Shown: one piece after another, positions 33,480-42,655 of the stretch | Numbering within the stretch: the stretch's first letter is position 1 | Layout: each line of letters opens with the position of its first letter | DNA from: Arthrobacter sp. PsM3 | Lineage (GTDB): Bacteria > Actinomycetota > Actinomycetes > Actinomycetales > Micrococcaceae | Length of the DNA stretch: 64,000 bases | Direction of reading: 5' to 3' | Assembly: GCF_030433895.1 (NCBI RefSeq) | Contig: NZ_JARUXE010000007.1 | Location: forward strand, 89,190 to 153,189 | Program-made: the position numbers and the translations under genes | The notes under the pieces: model-generated | What the model saw: only the letters and a program-made list of their open reading frames with translations | What the model was told of the DNA's origin: nothing | The model's database searches: none

Positions 33480-34586
33480 ATGCTGTTCCTGGCGGTAAAG
33501 AACCTGGTCCAGGAAAAGACCCGGCTGCTGATCAGCGTCGGCGGGGTCGCGTTCAGCGTTCTGCTGATTATGAGCATCCAGGGCCTGTACCAGGGCTGGA
33601 GCAACAAGATCGGCGAATACATCCGCACCGTGCCCGCCGACTACTGGATCACCCAGACCGGAGCGACCGACATGTTCCACACCCCGTCCGTGCTGCCCCT
33701 TACCGTCCGGGATTTCCTCACCGGTGTCGAGGGGGTCGCCAGCGCCAAGCCGTTCAGCGGCCGCCGCGTCGCGTTCGCGCACAACGGCAAGGACATCAAC
33801 CTTTACGTCATCGCCGACGACACGGAGAACAACGTCGGGGCCCCGGCGCGGGTGGTTGAGGGCAAGGCAGTCCCGGACAAGGGCGAGATCATCATCGACC
33901 GCGTGGTCGGACGCAGCGAAAACATCCGGATCGGGGACACCATCCCTGTCGCCGGCAGGACGCTGAAAGTCTCCGGCTATTCCGAGGGCGGATACATCCT
34001 CAGCTTCTCCTTCGCGTTCGCCACCAAGGAAGACGCCGAAAGCATCCTCCAGCTTCCCGGAGCCACCAACTTCTTCCTCATCACCGTCAAAGACGGTACT
34101 AACGCCAACGACGTTGCCTCGCGCATCGAAGCCGACCCTGCGGTGGACGCCATCACCAAGGACATGTTCGTGGAAAACAACACGAACATCGTCCGGGACA
34201 CCTTCCTGCCCATCATCCTGGTCCTGCTGCTGATCGGAATCGCCGTGGGTATGACCGTCATCGGTCTGACCATCTTCACCTCGACCATCGAAAAAGCCCG
34301 CGAATACGGGGTCCTGAAGGCCATTGGGGTGAGCAACCGCCAGCTCTACACCGTCGTAGTGGAGCAGGCCGTCACCGCAGCCGTGCTCGGGTACCTCCTC
34401 GGGGCGGGACTGGCCCTGGCCGTCAGCGCCGCCGCGGGAAACTATGTCCCGGAGTTCATCACGGAGATCCGCTGGCTCGATGCCGCCTGGATTTTCGCCG
34501 TCACCGTGACCATGGCCGTGGTGTCCTCGCTGCTGCCGGTCCACCGGCTGGCCCGCATCGACCCGGCGGAAGTGTTCCGCGCATGA
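33480..34586 (+). CDS. ABC exporter permease, MacB/FtsX type
   Basis: The protein is 368 residues from an ATG with GGAGGGG upstream. One N-terminal helix (LLISVGGVAFSVLLIMSIQGL) precedes a large extracytoplasmic domain (about residues 40-260). Three C-terminal helices follow, with the FtsX signature EYGVLKAIGVSNRQLYTVV. The layout is that of MacB/LolCE-type permeases, which work with a periplasmic or wall-side substrate. Paired with the ATPase encoded next (ATGA overlap). Confidence 0.88.
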   Translation: MLFLAVKNLVQEKTRLLISVGGVAFSVLLIMSIQGLYQGWSNKIGEYIRTVPADYWITQTGATDMFHTPSVLPLTVRDFLTGVEGVASAKPFSGRRVAFAHNGKDINLYVIADDTENNVGAPARVVEGKAVPDKGEIIIDRVVGRSENIRIGDTIPVAGRTLKVSGYSEGGYILSFSFAFATKEDAESILQLPGATNFFLITVKDGTNANDVASRIEADPAVDAITKDMFVENNTNIVRDTFLPIILVLLLIGIAVGMTVIGLTIFTSTIEKAREYGVLKAIGVSNRQLYTVVVEQAVTAAVLGYLLGAGLALAVSAAAGNYVPEFITEIRWLDAAWIFAVTVTMAVVSSLLPVHRLARIDPAEVFRA

Positions 34587-35311
34587 GCGTCGTCTCGGTC
34601 GAAGACGTGTCCAAGACCTTCGGGGCCGGCCACACCGCGGTGACCGCCGTGGACCACGTGTCCCTCAGCGTTGACGCCGGGGACATTGTCCTCGTAATGG
34701 GACCCTCCGGGTCCGGAAAAACAACCCTGCTGTCCATGATCGGCACCCTCATGTCCCCCACGACGGGCCGGATCCTCATCTCCGGGCAGGACACCTCCAC
34801 CCTCAAAGCCGCACAGCTGTCCAGGCTGCGGCTGCGGGAGTTCGGCTTTGTGTTCCAGACCTTCAATCTGCTTTCGGCACTGACCGCGGAGGAAAACGTC
34901 ATGATGCCCCTGATCACGGCAGGGGTACCCCGGAAACATGCCCGGGGCAAAGCCCGGGTGGCGCTGGAGCAACTCCAGCTCGGACACCGGCTGAGGAACC
35001 TCCCCCGGGACCTCTCCGGCGGGGAGAAACAGCGCGTGGCCATCGCCCGGTCCCTGGCCAACGACCCCCGGCTGATCCTTGCCGACGAGCCAACCGCCAA
35101 CCTGGACGCCAAGACCGGTCAGGACGTGACCTTGCTCTTGTGTGAAACGGCCTGTCGGGAAAACAGGGCCGTCATCATCGTCAGCCATGACCAGCGGCTC
35201 CGGACCGCCGCCAAAAGGGTCATCACCATCGAGGACGGACGCCTCACAGCGGAAGAACGCGGGGAACACGACCGGCACTGCCGCATGCACCCCGGAGCGG
35301 GATCGTCATGA
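34583..35311 (+). CDS. ABC transporter ATP-binding protein (MacB/LolD type)
   Basis: The 242-residue protein has Walker A GPSGSGKTTLL, the Q-loop FVFQTFNLL, signature LSGGEKQR, Walker B LILADEPTANLD and the switch His in VSHDQR. It is a full nucleotide-binding domain for the permease encoded directly upstream. The cargo is unknown. Location in a copper island hints at export of a metal complex, a lipoprotein or an envelope-stress substrate. Confidence 0.93.
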   Translation: MSVVSVEDVSKTFGAGHTAVTAVDHVSLSVDAGDIVLVMGPSGSGKTTLLSMIGTLMSPTTGRILISGQDTSTLKAAQLSRLRLREFGFVFQTFNLLSALTAEENVMMPLITAGVPRKHARGKARVALEQLQLGHRLRNLPRDLSGGEKQRVAIARSLANDPRLILADEPTANLDAKTGQDVTLLLCETACRENRAVIIVSHDQRLRTAAKRVITIEDGRLTAEERGEHDRHCRMHPGAGSS

Positions 35312-35958
35312 AAATGACGGACGAAGAGCTGCTCGCCTCGCTGGCCGACCCGGCCGACCCGGCCGAAGACTCTGCCCGGATGGAACGGATCAGAACGGAA
35401 ATCGACGCCGGATTCCACCTGCTCTCGGGCCGGCTCGGGAAGGCAGTCGCCGTCTTCGGATCCGCGCGCCCCGGACCGGAGGATCCCCGCTACGCGGCGG
35501 CCCGGACGATGGGTTCACGGTTTGCAGAGGCCGGGTTCGCGGTGATCACCGGGGGAGGCCCGGGCCTGATGGAAGCCGCCAACCGCGGAGCCGTGGAAGC
35601 AGGCGGCACCTCCGTCGGTCTCGGCATCGAACTCCGGCGCCAACAGGCGCTGAACCCCTACGTGGAGGTGTCCATGACCTTCCGGTACTTTTTCGCCCGG
35701 AAACTCATGTTCGTCCGGTATGCCTCGGCATTCGTTGTCCTTCCCGGCGGATTCGGCACCCTGGATGAACTCTTTGAAGCCCTGACACTCGTCCAGACCG
35801 GAAAAATCCACGAATTCCCCGTCGTCCTGATCGGCACCGAGCACTGGGCCGGGCTCATGGCCTGGATCCGGGAGCGGCTCCGCGACCGGGATTCATCGCC
35901 CCCGATGACATCCGTCTGCTGCGGTGCACCGATGACATCGATGAAGCCGTCGGGCTGA
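35308..35958 (+). CDS. LOG family protein (lysine-decarboxylase-like), C-terminus frameshifted
   Basis: The Rossmann-like LOG domain carries AVAVFGSARPGPEDPRY, GGGPGLMEAANRGAVEAGG and the catalytic PGGFGTLDELFEALT. After RLRDR (about 35889) this frame gives 21 atypical residues. The next frame continues with a natural ending, FIAPDDIRLLRCTDDIDEA ... HLRRLAL, and stops at 35993. One missing G in the run GGG at 35888-35890 would restore it. LOG proteins cleave nucleotide monophosphates or sense nucleotides. The catalytic core is intact, so the product may be functional, or the shift may be a sequencing error. Confidence 0.8.
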   Translation: MKMTDEELLASLADPADPAEDSARMERIRTEIDAGFHLLSGRLGKAVAVFGSARPGPEDPRYAAARTMGSRFAEAGFAVITGGGPGLMEAANRGAVEAGGTSVGLGIELRRQQALNPYVEVSMTFRYFFARKLMFVRYASAFVVLPGGFGTLDELFEALTLVQTGKIHEFPVVLIGTEHWAGLMAWIRERLRDRDSSPPMTSVCCGAPMTSMKPSG

Positions 35959-36007
35959 TCCAGCAGTGCCACCTGCGCCGGCTGGCCCTCTGAGGCCGGG
36001 GCTGACG

Positions 36008-36940
36008 ATGCGCGGCCCGGGCGCGGGACAGGGCAAGGGGGCGCCCCGCCCGGGAACGATGCTCTGGATCACCGCGGCGTGGGGCCTGTGTTTTCTGGCC
36101 ATCCGGCTTGGCCTGCAGGATGCGCCGGTCCTGTGGTTCGCGGCCCTGAGGGCACTGATCGCGGCAGCGGCACTGCTGCTGGTCTGCGTGGTTCAGCGCC
36201 GGAACCTGCCCCGCGGGTGGCGGACCTGGGCGCTGATCACACTGATGGGGGTCACGAATGTCACGGTGGCCTTCGCCGCAATGTTTGCCGGGACCGCCGG
36301 GATGGCCATCGGAGCCGCAGCGGTCCTGGCCAACGCCCAGCCCCTGCTGATCATCCTGCCCGCCTGGTGGGTCTACGGCGAGTCCCTGTCGGGACGGACC
36401 GTGCTCGGGGTCAGCATCGGATTCGCCGGCCTGCTGGTGGTCGGGCTGACCAGCGGCGGCGGTTCCGGTGCCTGGTTGGCCCTGCTCGCGGCCGCAGCCG
36501 TCACCGCCGGAACCCTGCTGGCCCGGGGTCTCGGCGGCGCGGATCTGGTTGCGGCCAGCGCCTGGCACTTCCTGATCGGCGGGGCACTGCTGGCCGGGAT
36601 GGCCGCCGTGCGGGAACCGGTGCCGACGATCAACTGGACCCCGCAGTTCATCGCGGTCTTGCTGTTCCTGTCCCTCGTGGGGACGGCGGCGGCGTTCCTG
36701 GCCTGGTTCAGGGAAGCCACGCGCTCCCGCCTGGACCTCCTGACCGCGTGGACCATGCTCGTGCCCGTCATCGGCATCGCAGCCTCCCTGGTCCTCCCCG
36801 GGGAACGGCCGCCACCGTCGGCGGCGGCCGGCACCGGCCTGGTCCTGGCCTCGCTCTGGCTCATGTTCCACCAACGCAACCGCCGGACAGGCCATGGCAC
36901 GGGGACCAAAGACTCTGACGTTGCAGGCCAAACGCGTTGA
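36008..36940 (+). CDS. EamA/DMT-superfamily transporter
   Basis: The protein is 310 residues from an ATG at 36008 with GAGG near the LOG stop. Ten hydrophobic segments are arranged as two EamA repeats. The first repeat begins MLWITAAWGLCFLAIRLGL and the second GAWLALLAAAAVTAGTLLARGLG. It is a drug/metabolite exporter of unknown substrate. It follows the LOG gene closely, in the same direction, and is probably part of the same transcript. Confidence 0.85.
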   Translation: MRGPGAGQGKGAPRPGTMLWITAAWGLCFLAIRLGLQDAPVLWFAALRALIAAAALLLVCVVQRRNLPRGWRTWALITLMGVTNVTVAFAAMFAGTAGMAIGAAAVLANAQPLLIILPAWWVYGESLSGRTVLGVSIGFAGLLVVGLTSGGGSGAWLALLAAAAVTAGTLLARGLGGADLVAASAWHFLIGGALLAGMAAVREPVPTINWTPQFIAVLLFLSLVGTAAAFLAWFREATRSRLDLLTAWTMLVPVIGIAASLVLPGERPPPSAAAGTGLVLASLWLMFHQRNRRTGHGTGTKDSDVAGQTR

Positions 36941-36990
36941 TAGTGAGCCGCAGGGGCACAGATGCGTCCGCGGGCCGGGAGGAGACAGCG

Positions 36991-37251
36991 ATGATGTATT
37001 GGGACGGGAACATGGGCCTTTGGGGGTACATCCTGATGGGGGTGGGCTTTGTCCTGTTCTGGGCCGCCGTCATCACCGCCATCATCCTCTTTGCCCGCTC
37101 CATGGGCGCGGGCAACCGCAGGTACGAGGGCGGCGGACCGGGTCCGGGCGGTGCGGAGAATCTGCTCGCGGAACGGTTTGCCCGCGGCGAAATCGACGAG
37201 AGCGAATACACCGCCCGGCTCAGCGTGCTCCGCCGCGGCCGAGGAGCGTGA
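36991..37251 (+). CDS. SHOCT-domain small membrane protein
   Basis: The protein is 86 residues from an ATG with GGAGGAG upstream. One helix (LWGYILMGVGFVLFWAAVI) is followed by a C-terminal SHOCT motif: AENLLAERFARGEIDESEYTARLSVLR. Such proteins often accompany copper-resistance genes. It ends 30 bp before the CsoR-type promoter of the ATPase gene. Confidence 0.85.
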   Translation: MMYWDGNMGLWGYILMGVGFVLFWAAVITAIILFARSMGAGNRRYEGGGPGPGGAENLLAERFARGEIDESEYTARLSVLRRGRGA

Positions 37252-37281
37252 CCGCCGGGGTGTCCGCAGCCAGGACGGTGC

Positions 37282-37310
37282 TTGACGTATACCCCTAGGG
37301 GGTATACGTT
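37282..37310 (+). promoter_or_regulatory. P-type ATPase promoter with CsoR-type operator
   Basis: A -35 TTGACG (37282-37287) overlaps a perfect palindrome with 11-bp arms, ACGTATACCCC and GGGGTATACGT, around a TAG centre (37285-37309). The right arm contains a TATACG -10 candidate. The -35/-10 spacing is short (about 15 bp), which may keep basal expression low. The core ATACCCC-TAG-GGGGTAT matches the copZ operator read on its minus strand, apart from one central base. It lies 230 bp upstream of the ATPase start. Confidence 0.8.
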
Positions 37311-37536
37311 CAGCTTAGCCGGAAAACGTCGTCGCGGGCGAACCCCTCTACGCACTGAAGGTCCGGCAATAGGTGGACAAACCCGTTGCCCTGCCCGGAT
37401 CCCTCATTGCCAAAGGACGCACAATGCCTGCTCAGCCCACGCCCGCCCGGACTGCTTACCAACCGACAGCGGCCAACAGCCGCAGCCTGCCTGCCGGGCG
37501 GACGGCCCCGGCAGCAGCGGCGCTGAAGGAGGAGTG

Positions 37537-40107
37537 GTGACCACCCTTCTGAAACGAACCGTCGTGGAAGTCCGCGGCCTGCACTGGGCCAGCTCCAAAG
37601 CGGTCGTGGAACACGTCCTGCTGCAACGGCCCGGAGTCGCCGCCGTCGATGCCAACCCGGTCGCCCAGACCGCGACCGTGAGCTTTGACCCGGCAGTGAC
37701 CTCCGTGGAACAGATCTCCGGATGGATACGGGACTGCGGATACCACTGCCGTGGCGAAGCGGTCCCCGACCACGTCTGCTACCCGATGGACGAAACAGGA
37801 CCCACACCCGGAACGGAGCATGACAACGCCGGCAAGGCCGGCCATCCGCCGTCCGGACACGTCCACCCCGGAGCAGCGCATCCGATGGAGCATGTGCTCC
37901 CGCCGGAGCCTGATCACCAGGGAATGCACCCGGGTCATGCGCCGGAAACGGCGGAACACCACGCCGGCCATGCCCATCCTCCGGCGGACAGCCATGCCGG
38001 CCACGGCCCGGGCCCGCACGGTACGATGCCCCGGACCCCGCAGGAGATGATGGGCCACGGCGGACACCACGGCGGAATGTCGATGGATGACATGGTCAAG
38101 GACATGCGCAACCGGTTCCTGGTCGCGGCAATCCTGTCAGTGGGCGTGACGCTGTGGTCCCCGATGGGCCGGGACATGCTCGGCTTCACCGCACCGACCC
38201 CGTTCGGGCTTCGTGACGACGTCATGGCCCTGATCCTGTCCCTTCCGGTCATCTTCTACTCGGCCTGGATCTTCTTCGACGGCGCCTACCGGGCGCTGAA
38301 AGCGCGCACACTGGACATGATGGTCCTGGTCGCGATCGCCGTGGGCACCGGATGGCTTTACAGCGTCTGGGTCACCCTCACCGGCGGCGGTGAAGTATTC
38401 TACGAAGCCGCCACCGTCCTGACCTCCTTCGTGCTGCTGGGCCACTGGTTCGAGATGCGCGCACGCGGCGGCGCGAACGAGGCCATCCGCACGCTGCTCG
38501 AGCTCGCCCCGCCGGTCGCGGTCGTCATCCGCGACGGCGAGACGGTCGAGATCCCCACCTCCGAAGTCCAGACCGGGGACCTGCTGCTGATCCGGCCGGG
38601 ATCCAAAATCCCCGTTGACGGGGAAGTTGAGGACGGCCAGTCAGAGGTCGATGAGTCCATGGTCACCGGCGAGAGCCTTCCGGTGACCAAATCCATCGGC
38701 TCGGAAGTCATCGGCGCCTCCATCAACACCACCGGCACCATGCGGGTCCGGGCCACCAAGGTCGGAGCCGACACCGCCCTAGCCCAGATTGTGGCGCTCG
38801 TCCAGGAAGCCCAGAACTCCAAGGCCCCAGGCCAGCGGCTGGCCGACCGGGCCGCGTTCTGGCTTGTCCTGGTCGCCCTGATCGGCGGAACCCTGACGTT
38901 CGCCGCCTGGCTCGCCCTCGGCGCCGGAGTCCAGACGGCCCTGCTGTTCGCGATCACCGTTGTCGTGATCACCTGCCCCGACGCGCTGGGCCTTGCCACA
39001 CCGACGGCCATCATGGTCGGCACCGGCCTCGGCGCCAAACGCGGCGTCCTGTTCAAGAACGCCACCGCCCTGGAAGTCTCCGCCCGGATCGACACCGTCG
39101 TGATGGACAAAACCGGCACCCTGACCAAGGGCGAACCGGAAGTCACCGACGTCGTCGTTGAAGGAATCGGCGAAAACGAACTCCTGGCCCTGGTCGCCGC
39201 GGTGGAGCAGGAATCCGAACACCCGCTCGCCGCGGCCGTGGTCCGGCACGCCCGCGAACACGGCGCACCCGTCCTGGCAGCCTCTGATTTCCTCAACGTT
39301 CCCGGGCACGGGGCCGGCGCCACCGTGGACGGGCACCGGGTCCTGGTCGGCAACCGAAAACTCATGGCCAACGAAGGCATCGACCTGGGCCCGTTGGCCG
39401 CGGTCCGCGATGAGCTCGCCGACACCGGACGGACCGCCGTCCTCGTAGCCGTCGACGGCAAGGCCTCGGCAGTCATAGCCTTGGCCGATGCCGCGAGGGA
39501 AACCGCGGCCGCGGCCGTCGCGGCCCTGCACGAGGCCGGGATCGAGGTCGTCATGCTCACCGGCGACAACGAAGCGACCGCCCGCAGGATCGCCGCCCAG
39601 CTCGGCATCGACACCGTCATCGCCGAAGTGCTTCCCGGAGACAAATCAGCGAAGATCGCCGAACTTCAACAGGCGGGGAAGAAAGTCGCCATGGTCGGCG
39701 ACGGCGTCAACGACGCCCCGGCCCTGGCGCAGGCCGACCTCGGCATCGCGATCGGCGCCGGCACCGACGTGGCCATCGAAACCGCCGACCTCGTCCTGAT
39801 GCGCTCGGACCCGCTGGATGTGCCCATCGCCCTGCGGATCGGCAAGGGCACCCTGCGCAAAATGCGCCAGAACCTGGGCTGGGCCGTGGGCTACAACGCG
39901 ATAGCCCTGCCTATCGCAGCAGGGGTCTTCGCCTTCGCCGGCCTTGTCCTCAGCCCGGAAATCGCGGCCCTGTCGATGTCCGGATCCAGCTTCCTGGTCG
40001 CCGTCAACGCCCTGCTGCTCAAGAGGCTCCGTCTGCCCCGGCCGGAAACACCCGAGGCGACCACCGCGCGTACGTCCCAGCCGCTGGCCCCGGCCGGGAC
40101 CCGCTAA
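37537..40107 (+). CDS. copper-transporting P1B-type ATPase, CopB-like, with CPD motif and degenerate HMA domain
   Basis: The protein is 856 residues from a GTG after AAGGAGG. The N-terminal ~70 residues are HMA-like but lack the CxxC site ([13 protein letters not shown]). A His-rich stretch of about 100 residues follows ([41 protein letters not shown]). The pump core has the TGES phosphatase motif ([10 protein letters not shown]), phosphorylation site [12 protein letters not shown], the HP motif (EQESEHPLA) and hinge GDGVNDAPA. The helix-6 metal site reads CPD in [13 protein letters not shown], not CPC or CPH. The His-rich N-terminus resembles CopB pumps. Copper export is the likely role, given CopZ and the operator. 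Confidence 0.88.
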   Translation: MTTLLKRTVVEVRGLHWASSKAVVEHVLLQRPGVAAVDANPVAQTATVSFDPAVTSVEQISGWIRDCGYHCRGEAVPDHVCYPMDETGPTPGTEHDNAGKAGHPPSGHVHPGAAHPMEHVLPPEPDHQGMHPGHAPETAEHHAGHAHPPADSHAGHGPGPHGTMPRTPQEMMGHGGHHGGMSMDDMVKDMRNRFLVAAILSVGVTLWSPMGRDMLGFTAPTPFGLRDDVMALILSLPVIFYSAWIFFDGAYRALKARTLDMMVLVAIAVGTGWLYSVWVTLTGGGEVFYEAATVLTSFVLLGHWFEMRARGGANEAIRTLLELAPPVAVVIRDGETVEIPTSEVQTGDLLLIRPGSKIPVDGEVEDGQSEVDESMVTGESLPVTKSIGSEVIGASINTTGTMRVRATKVGADTALAQIVALVQEAQNSKAPGQRLADRAAFWLVLVALIGGTLTFAAWLALGAGVQTALLFAITVVVITCPDALGLATPTAIMVGTGLGAKRGVLFKNATALEVSARIDTVVMDKTGTLTKGEPEVTDVVVEGIGENELLALVAAVEQESEHPLAAAVVRHAREHGAPVLAASDFLNVPGHGAGATVDGHRVLVGNRKLMANEGIDLGPLAAVRDELADTGRTAVLVAVDGKASAVIALADAARETAAAAVAALHEAGIEVVMLTGDNEATARRIAAQLGIDTVIAEVLPGDKSAKIAELQQAGKKVAMVGDGVNDAPALAQADLGIAIGAGTDVAIETADLVLMRSDPLDVPIALRIGKGTLRKMRQNLGWAVGYNAIALPIAAGVFAFAGLVLSPEIAALSMSGSSFLVAVNALLLKRLRLPRPETPEATTARTSQPLAPAGTR

Positions 40108-40119
40108 GCGACCACCACC

Positions 40120-41481
40120 ATGGACCTCCGCCTCATCACCCGGGTGCTGTTCCTGCGGGCCGCATGGCGGAGACGGGACCACTGGGACGCCGCCCAAATC
40201 ACAGCCCACCAGGACCACGCACTGGAGGAGCTGCGCCGCGCAACGTACGCCGGCTCAGAGTTCTACCGGCGCCATCACGCCGGCCTGCACGATGCCCCTC
40301 TGGACCAGCTGCCATCCGTGACGAAAGCGGACCTGATGGCTCACTTCGACGAAGCCGTCACGACACCAGGCCTGAGGCTGGCAGATCTGGAGAACCACCT
40401 ACTGTCCCTGACTCAGGGCGGGGGAGACCCGGGGGTGCCGTGGAAGGGCCGGTGGTGGGCGGCGGCAACGGCCGGAACCACCGGCCGGCGCGGAACCTTC
40501 ATCTGGAACCGTGCCGAATGGGCGACCGTCCTGGCCTCCTACGCCCGTGCCAACGACTGGGCCGGGATCTCCGCCGGCCTGACCCGGCCGCTAAAAATGG
40601 CGTTGGTGAGCTCCCGCGTCCCCACACACCAGTCCGCCGTCGTCGGTGCCTCGTTGCGCTCCGGACTCGTCCCCACCCTCCGCCTGGACGTCACCGCACC
40701 CATGGATGAGACGGTCGCCGCGCTGAACCGGTTCCAGCCCAGGATCCTCGTCGGCTACGCCTCAGCACTGGAACCCCTCGCGGCCGAGCAGCTCGCCGGC
40801 CGGCTGCACATCTCACCCCAAGGCGTGATGTCCGCCTCCGAAGTACTCAGCCCACACACCGCTACCGAACTGGAAGCGGCCTGGGGGAGTGCACCCTTCG
40901 ATGTCTACGCCGCCACCGAAACGGCCGGAATCGCCTCCCCCTGCACCTACCGAAACCGCCACCTCTACGAGGACCTGCTCATCATCGAACCCGTCGACCA
41001 GGCTGGCAGCCCCGTGCCCCCGGGGACGACCGGGGCAAAGCTCCTCGTCACAGTCCTGTTCGCCCGAACCCTGCCACTGATCCGCTACGAAATGTCCGAC
41101 ACCGTGAGGCTAGGCGGACGGGGCTGCCCCTGCGGACGCGCCTTCACCATTCTGGAGGACATCGAAGGGCGCATCGAAGACGTCCTGCAGCTCCCAGGCA
41201 AAGCAGGCAATGTAAATGTCCACCCGAACGTGTTCCACCACGTCCTCGACCAAGCCGCCACCGCAGGCTGGCAGGTCATCCAGGAGACCTCGGGGCTCCG
41301 GGTCCTCATGGTCGGCCTCGCACCCGGAGCCTCCACCCAAGGGGTTTCGACTGCCGTAGCCAGCGCGCTCAAGGAAGCCGGTGTAGTAGACACCCCGGTG
41401 GACGTTCAGCTGGTTGAACGCGTCGAACGGACCGCTATGGGGAAAGCACCCTTCGTGCGCAGGCTGACGGGCGGCCAATGA
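40120..41481 (+). CDS. PaaK-like adenylate-forming enzyme (phenylacetate-CoA ligase family)
   Basis: The 453-residue protein has the adenylation P-loop ATAGTTGRRGTF (about 117-128), ASEVLSPHT and the acid-binding VYAATETAGI. The segment LIRYEMSDTVRLGGRGCPCGRAF carries the conserved Asp and the Cys-containing loop of PaaK-type enzymes, and a C-terminal domain ends GKAPFVRRL. The substrate acid is not predictable. It lies 12 nt after the copper ATPase in the same direction, so it is likely co-transcribed under copper control, an unusual partner. Confidence 0.8.
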   Translation: MDLRLITRVLFLRAAWRRRDHWDAAQITAHQDHALEELRRATYAGSEFYRRHHAGLHDAPLDQLPSVTKADLMAHFDEAVTTPGLRLADLENHLLSLTQGGGDPGVPWKGRWWAAATAGTTGRRGTFIWNRAEWATVLASYARANDWAGISAGLTRPLKMALVSSRVPTHQSAVVGASLRSGLVPTLRLDVTAPMDETVAALNRFQPRILVGYASALEPLAAEQLAGRLHISPQGVMSASEVLSPHTATELEAAWGSAPFDVYAATETAGIASPCTYRNRHLYEDLLIIEPVDQAGSPVPPGTTGAKLLVTVLFARTLPLIRYEMSDTVRLGGRGCPCGRAFTILEDIEGRIEDVLQLPGKAGNVNVHPNVFHHVLDQAATAGWQVIQETSGLRVLMVGLAPGASTQGVSTAVASALKEAGVVDTPVDVQLVERVERTAMGKAPFVRRLTGGQ

Positions 41482-41514
41482 CAAATCGGTCTGCCTGAAG
41501 CAAACCCCGACCGG

Positions 41515-41630
41515 GCTATTCGGCGAGGCATCGGGGCGGGACCCGGCCAGGTCCCTGGAGACGGTGACCATCCAAACGGTGAAGTCGTTGTGCCGGATGT
41601 CCAGTTCCATCGCCTTCCGAAAAGGCTCTA
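41515..41630 (-). pseudogene. fragment related to the small umu-operon protein at 59130-59501
   Basis: A minus-strand frame reads FRKAMELDIRHNDFTVWMV followed by SRDLAGSRPDASP. This matches FRRAMELDIPHNYFTLWMI and SRSLAGTRPVDHL in the gene at 59130-59501. Only the C-terminal third remains, between the PaaK-like gene and IS-end-like repeats. Confidence 0.65.
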
Positions 41631-41668
41631 TTACCGTCCCGGTGCCGTTGACCGACTTGCAGGCTCGA

Positions 41669-41710
41669 GTGCAGGCGACTTCTGAAATGCGGTGCAGACG
41701 ACTTTTGAAA
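41669..41710 (+). repeat. two 19-bp direct repeats, IS-end-like
   Basis: GTGCAGGCGACTTCTGAAA (41669-41687) and GTGCAGACGACTTTTGAAA (41692-41710) differ at two positions and lie on a 23-bp period. Tandem subterminal repeats like these occur at IS21-family ends. No transposase abuts them, so they are probably relics. Confidence 0.5.
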
Positions 41711-41768
41711 ATGACAGCACCATTAGCTCGACGAAGCTGGTCTATGAGGTGGACCTTGCCACAGCTCA

Positions 41769-41895
41769 GTCTCACAACGATCGATTACTGAGACGGTCGG
41801 GCGGTTTTTCAGAGCGCGTCAGGAGTCTCCAGAATCTCGCGGTTCGACACACCCCTCCACAGTCTCAGAATGCCGTCCAACAACAGATAGTCTCA
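41769..41895. promoter_or_regulatory. res-like recombination/operator region upstream of resolvase
   Basis: GTCTCA or its complement TGAGAC occurs four times: at 41769 and 41789 (inverted, 14 bp apart), near 41862 and at 41890. Two copies share the longer GTCTCACAACG. Serine resolvases bind repeated dyads of this kind in the 100-150 bp before their gene. The repeats end about 40 bp before the resolvase start. Confidence 0.5.
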
Positions 41896-41937
41896 CAACG
41901 GCAAATTGCTTGGCATTTAGAGAATACGGGGACGTCC

Positions 41938-42486
41938 ATGGCTGTAATCGGGTACGCGAGGGTTTCCACCGCGGAACAGAACCTTGATTTGCAGCTAACT
42001 GCACTCAAGTCCGCGGGCGCAGCTCGGACCTTTGCCGATAGCGGTGTCAGCGGTTCAACGGTTGAACGCCCTCAGCTGTCCAAAGCTCTGGACCGACTGG
42101 AGGCCGGCGACGTACTCACGGTGTGGAAGCTCGACCGCTTGGGGCGCAACACCCGTCACGTCCTTGACCTCGTTGAGGAGATTAGGGAGCGGGGAGCAGG
42201 CTTTCGGTCCCTGACCGAAGGGCTGGACACGACCGGGCCCATGGGCACCGCTATGTTGACGATCATGGCCGCCTTTGCTCAGCTGGAGCGCGACACGATG
42301 ATCGAACGCACCAGGGCCGGCCTAGCCGCAGCGGCAGCCAACAACCGCCACGGAGGAAGGCCCCGCAAAGTGGATGCTGCTGCTGTTGCCCGGGCTAAGG
42401 AACTCAAGGGCAAAGGAATTAACGCCTCCGACATCGGTAAGATGCTCGGAGTCTCCCGCGCCACGGTCTATCGGCACCTTCTCTAG
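41938..42486 (+). CDS. serine resolvase/invertase (TnpR type)
   Basis: The protein is 182 residues from an ATG. The catalytic Ser is in IGYARVSTAEQNLDLQL (Ser about 10), with the conserved arginines in VWKLDRLGRNTRHVLDL. The C-terminal helix-turn-helix is INASDIGKMLGVSRATVYRHL. Length and motifs match Tn3-family resolvases. No transposase tnpA is present in the window, so it may now serve for plasmid dimer resolution. Confidence 0.9.
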   Translation: MAVIGYARVSTAEQNLDLQLTALKSAGAARTFADSGVSGSTVERPQLSKALDRLEAGDVLTVWKLDRLGRNTRHVLDLVEEIRERGAGFRSLTEGLDTTGPMGTAMLTIMAAFAQLERDTMIERTRAGLAAAAANNRHGGRPRKVDAAAVARAKELKGKGINASDIGKMLGVSRATVYRHLL

Positions 42487-42655
42487 GCTGCGCGGAATGG
42501 TCCTGGCACTCGGACGATCTATGTAGTCGGGAACTCGTCATTCCCCCGGCCGTGAGCAGCGACGTCCGGAGCTCGAGCAACAGGATGCCCGAACCTCCGT
42601 TGATGCCGACCTTGGCGGGCACATTCGTCCGTCGCAAGGCGCTGCCCCGACTGGC

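Noticed and set aside
33285..34544. 419-codon minus-strand frame opposite the ABC permease
   Set aside because: It is a highly charged, low-complexity translation and antisense to a clear FtsX/MacB permease.
35855..36931. 358-codon minus-strand frame opposite the EamA gene
   Set aside because: It is a Gln/Gly/Arg-rich translation typical of an antisense high-GC frame.
38400..39644. 414-codon minus-strand frame opposite the P-type ATPase
   Set aside because: It is a Ser/Thr/Arg-rich shadow of the ATPase gene, whose phosphorylation and hinge motifs are intact.
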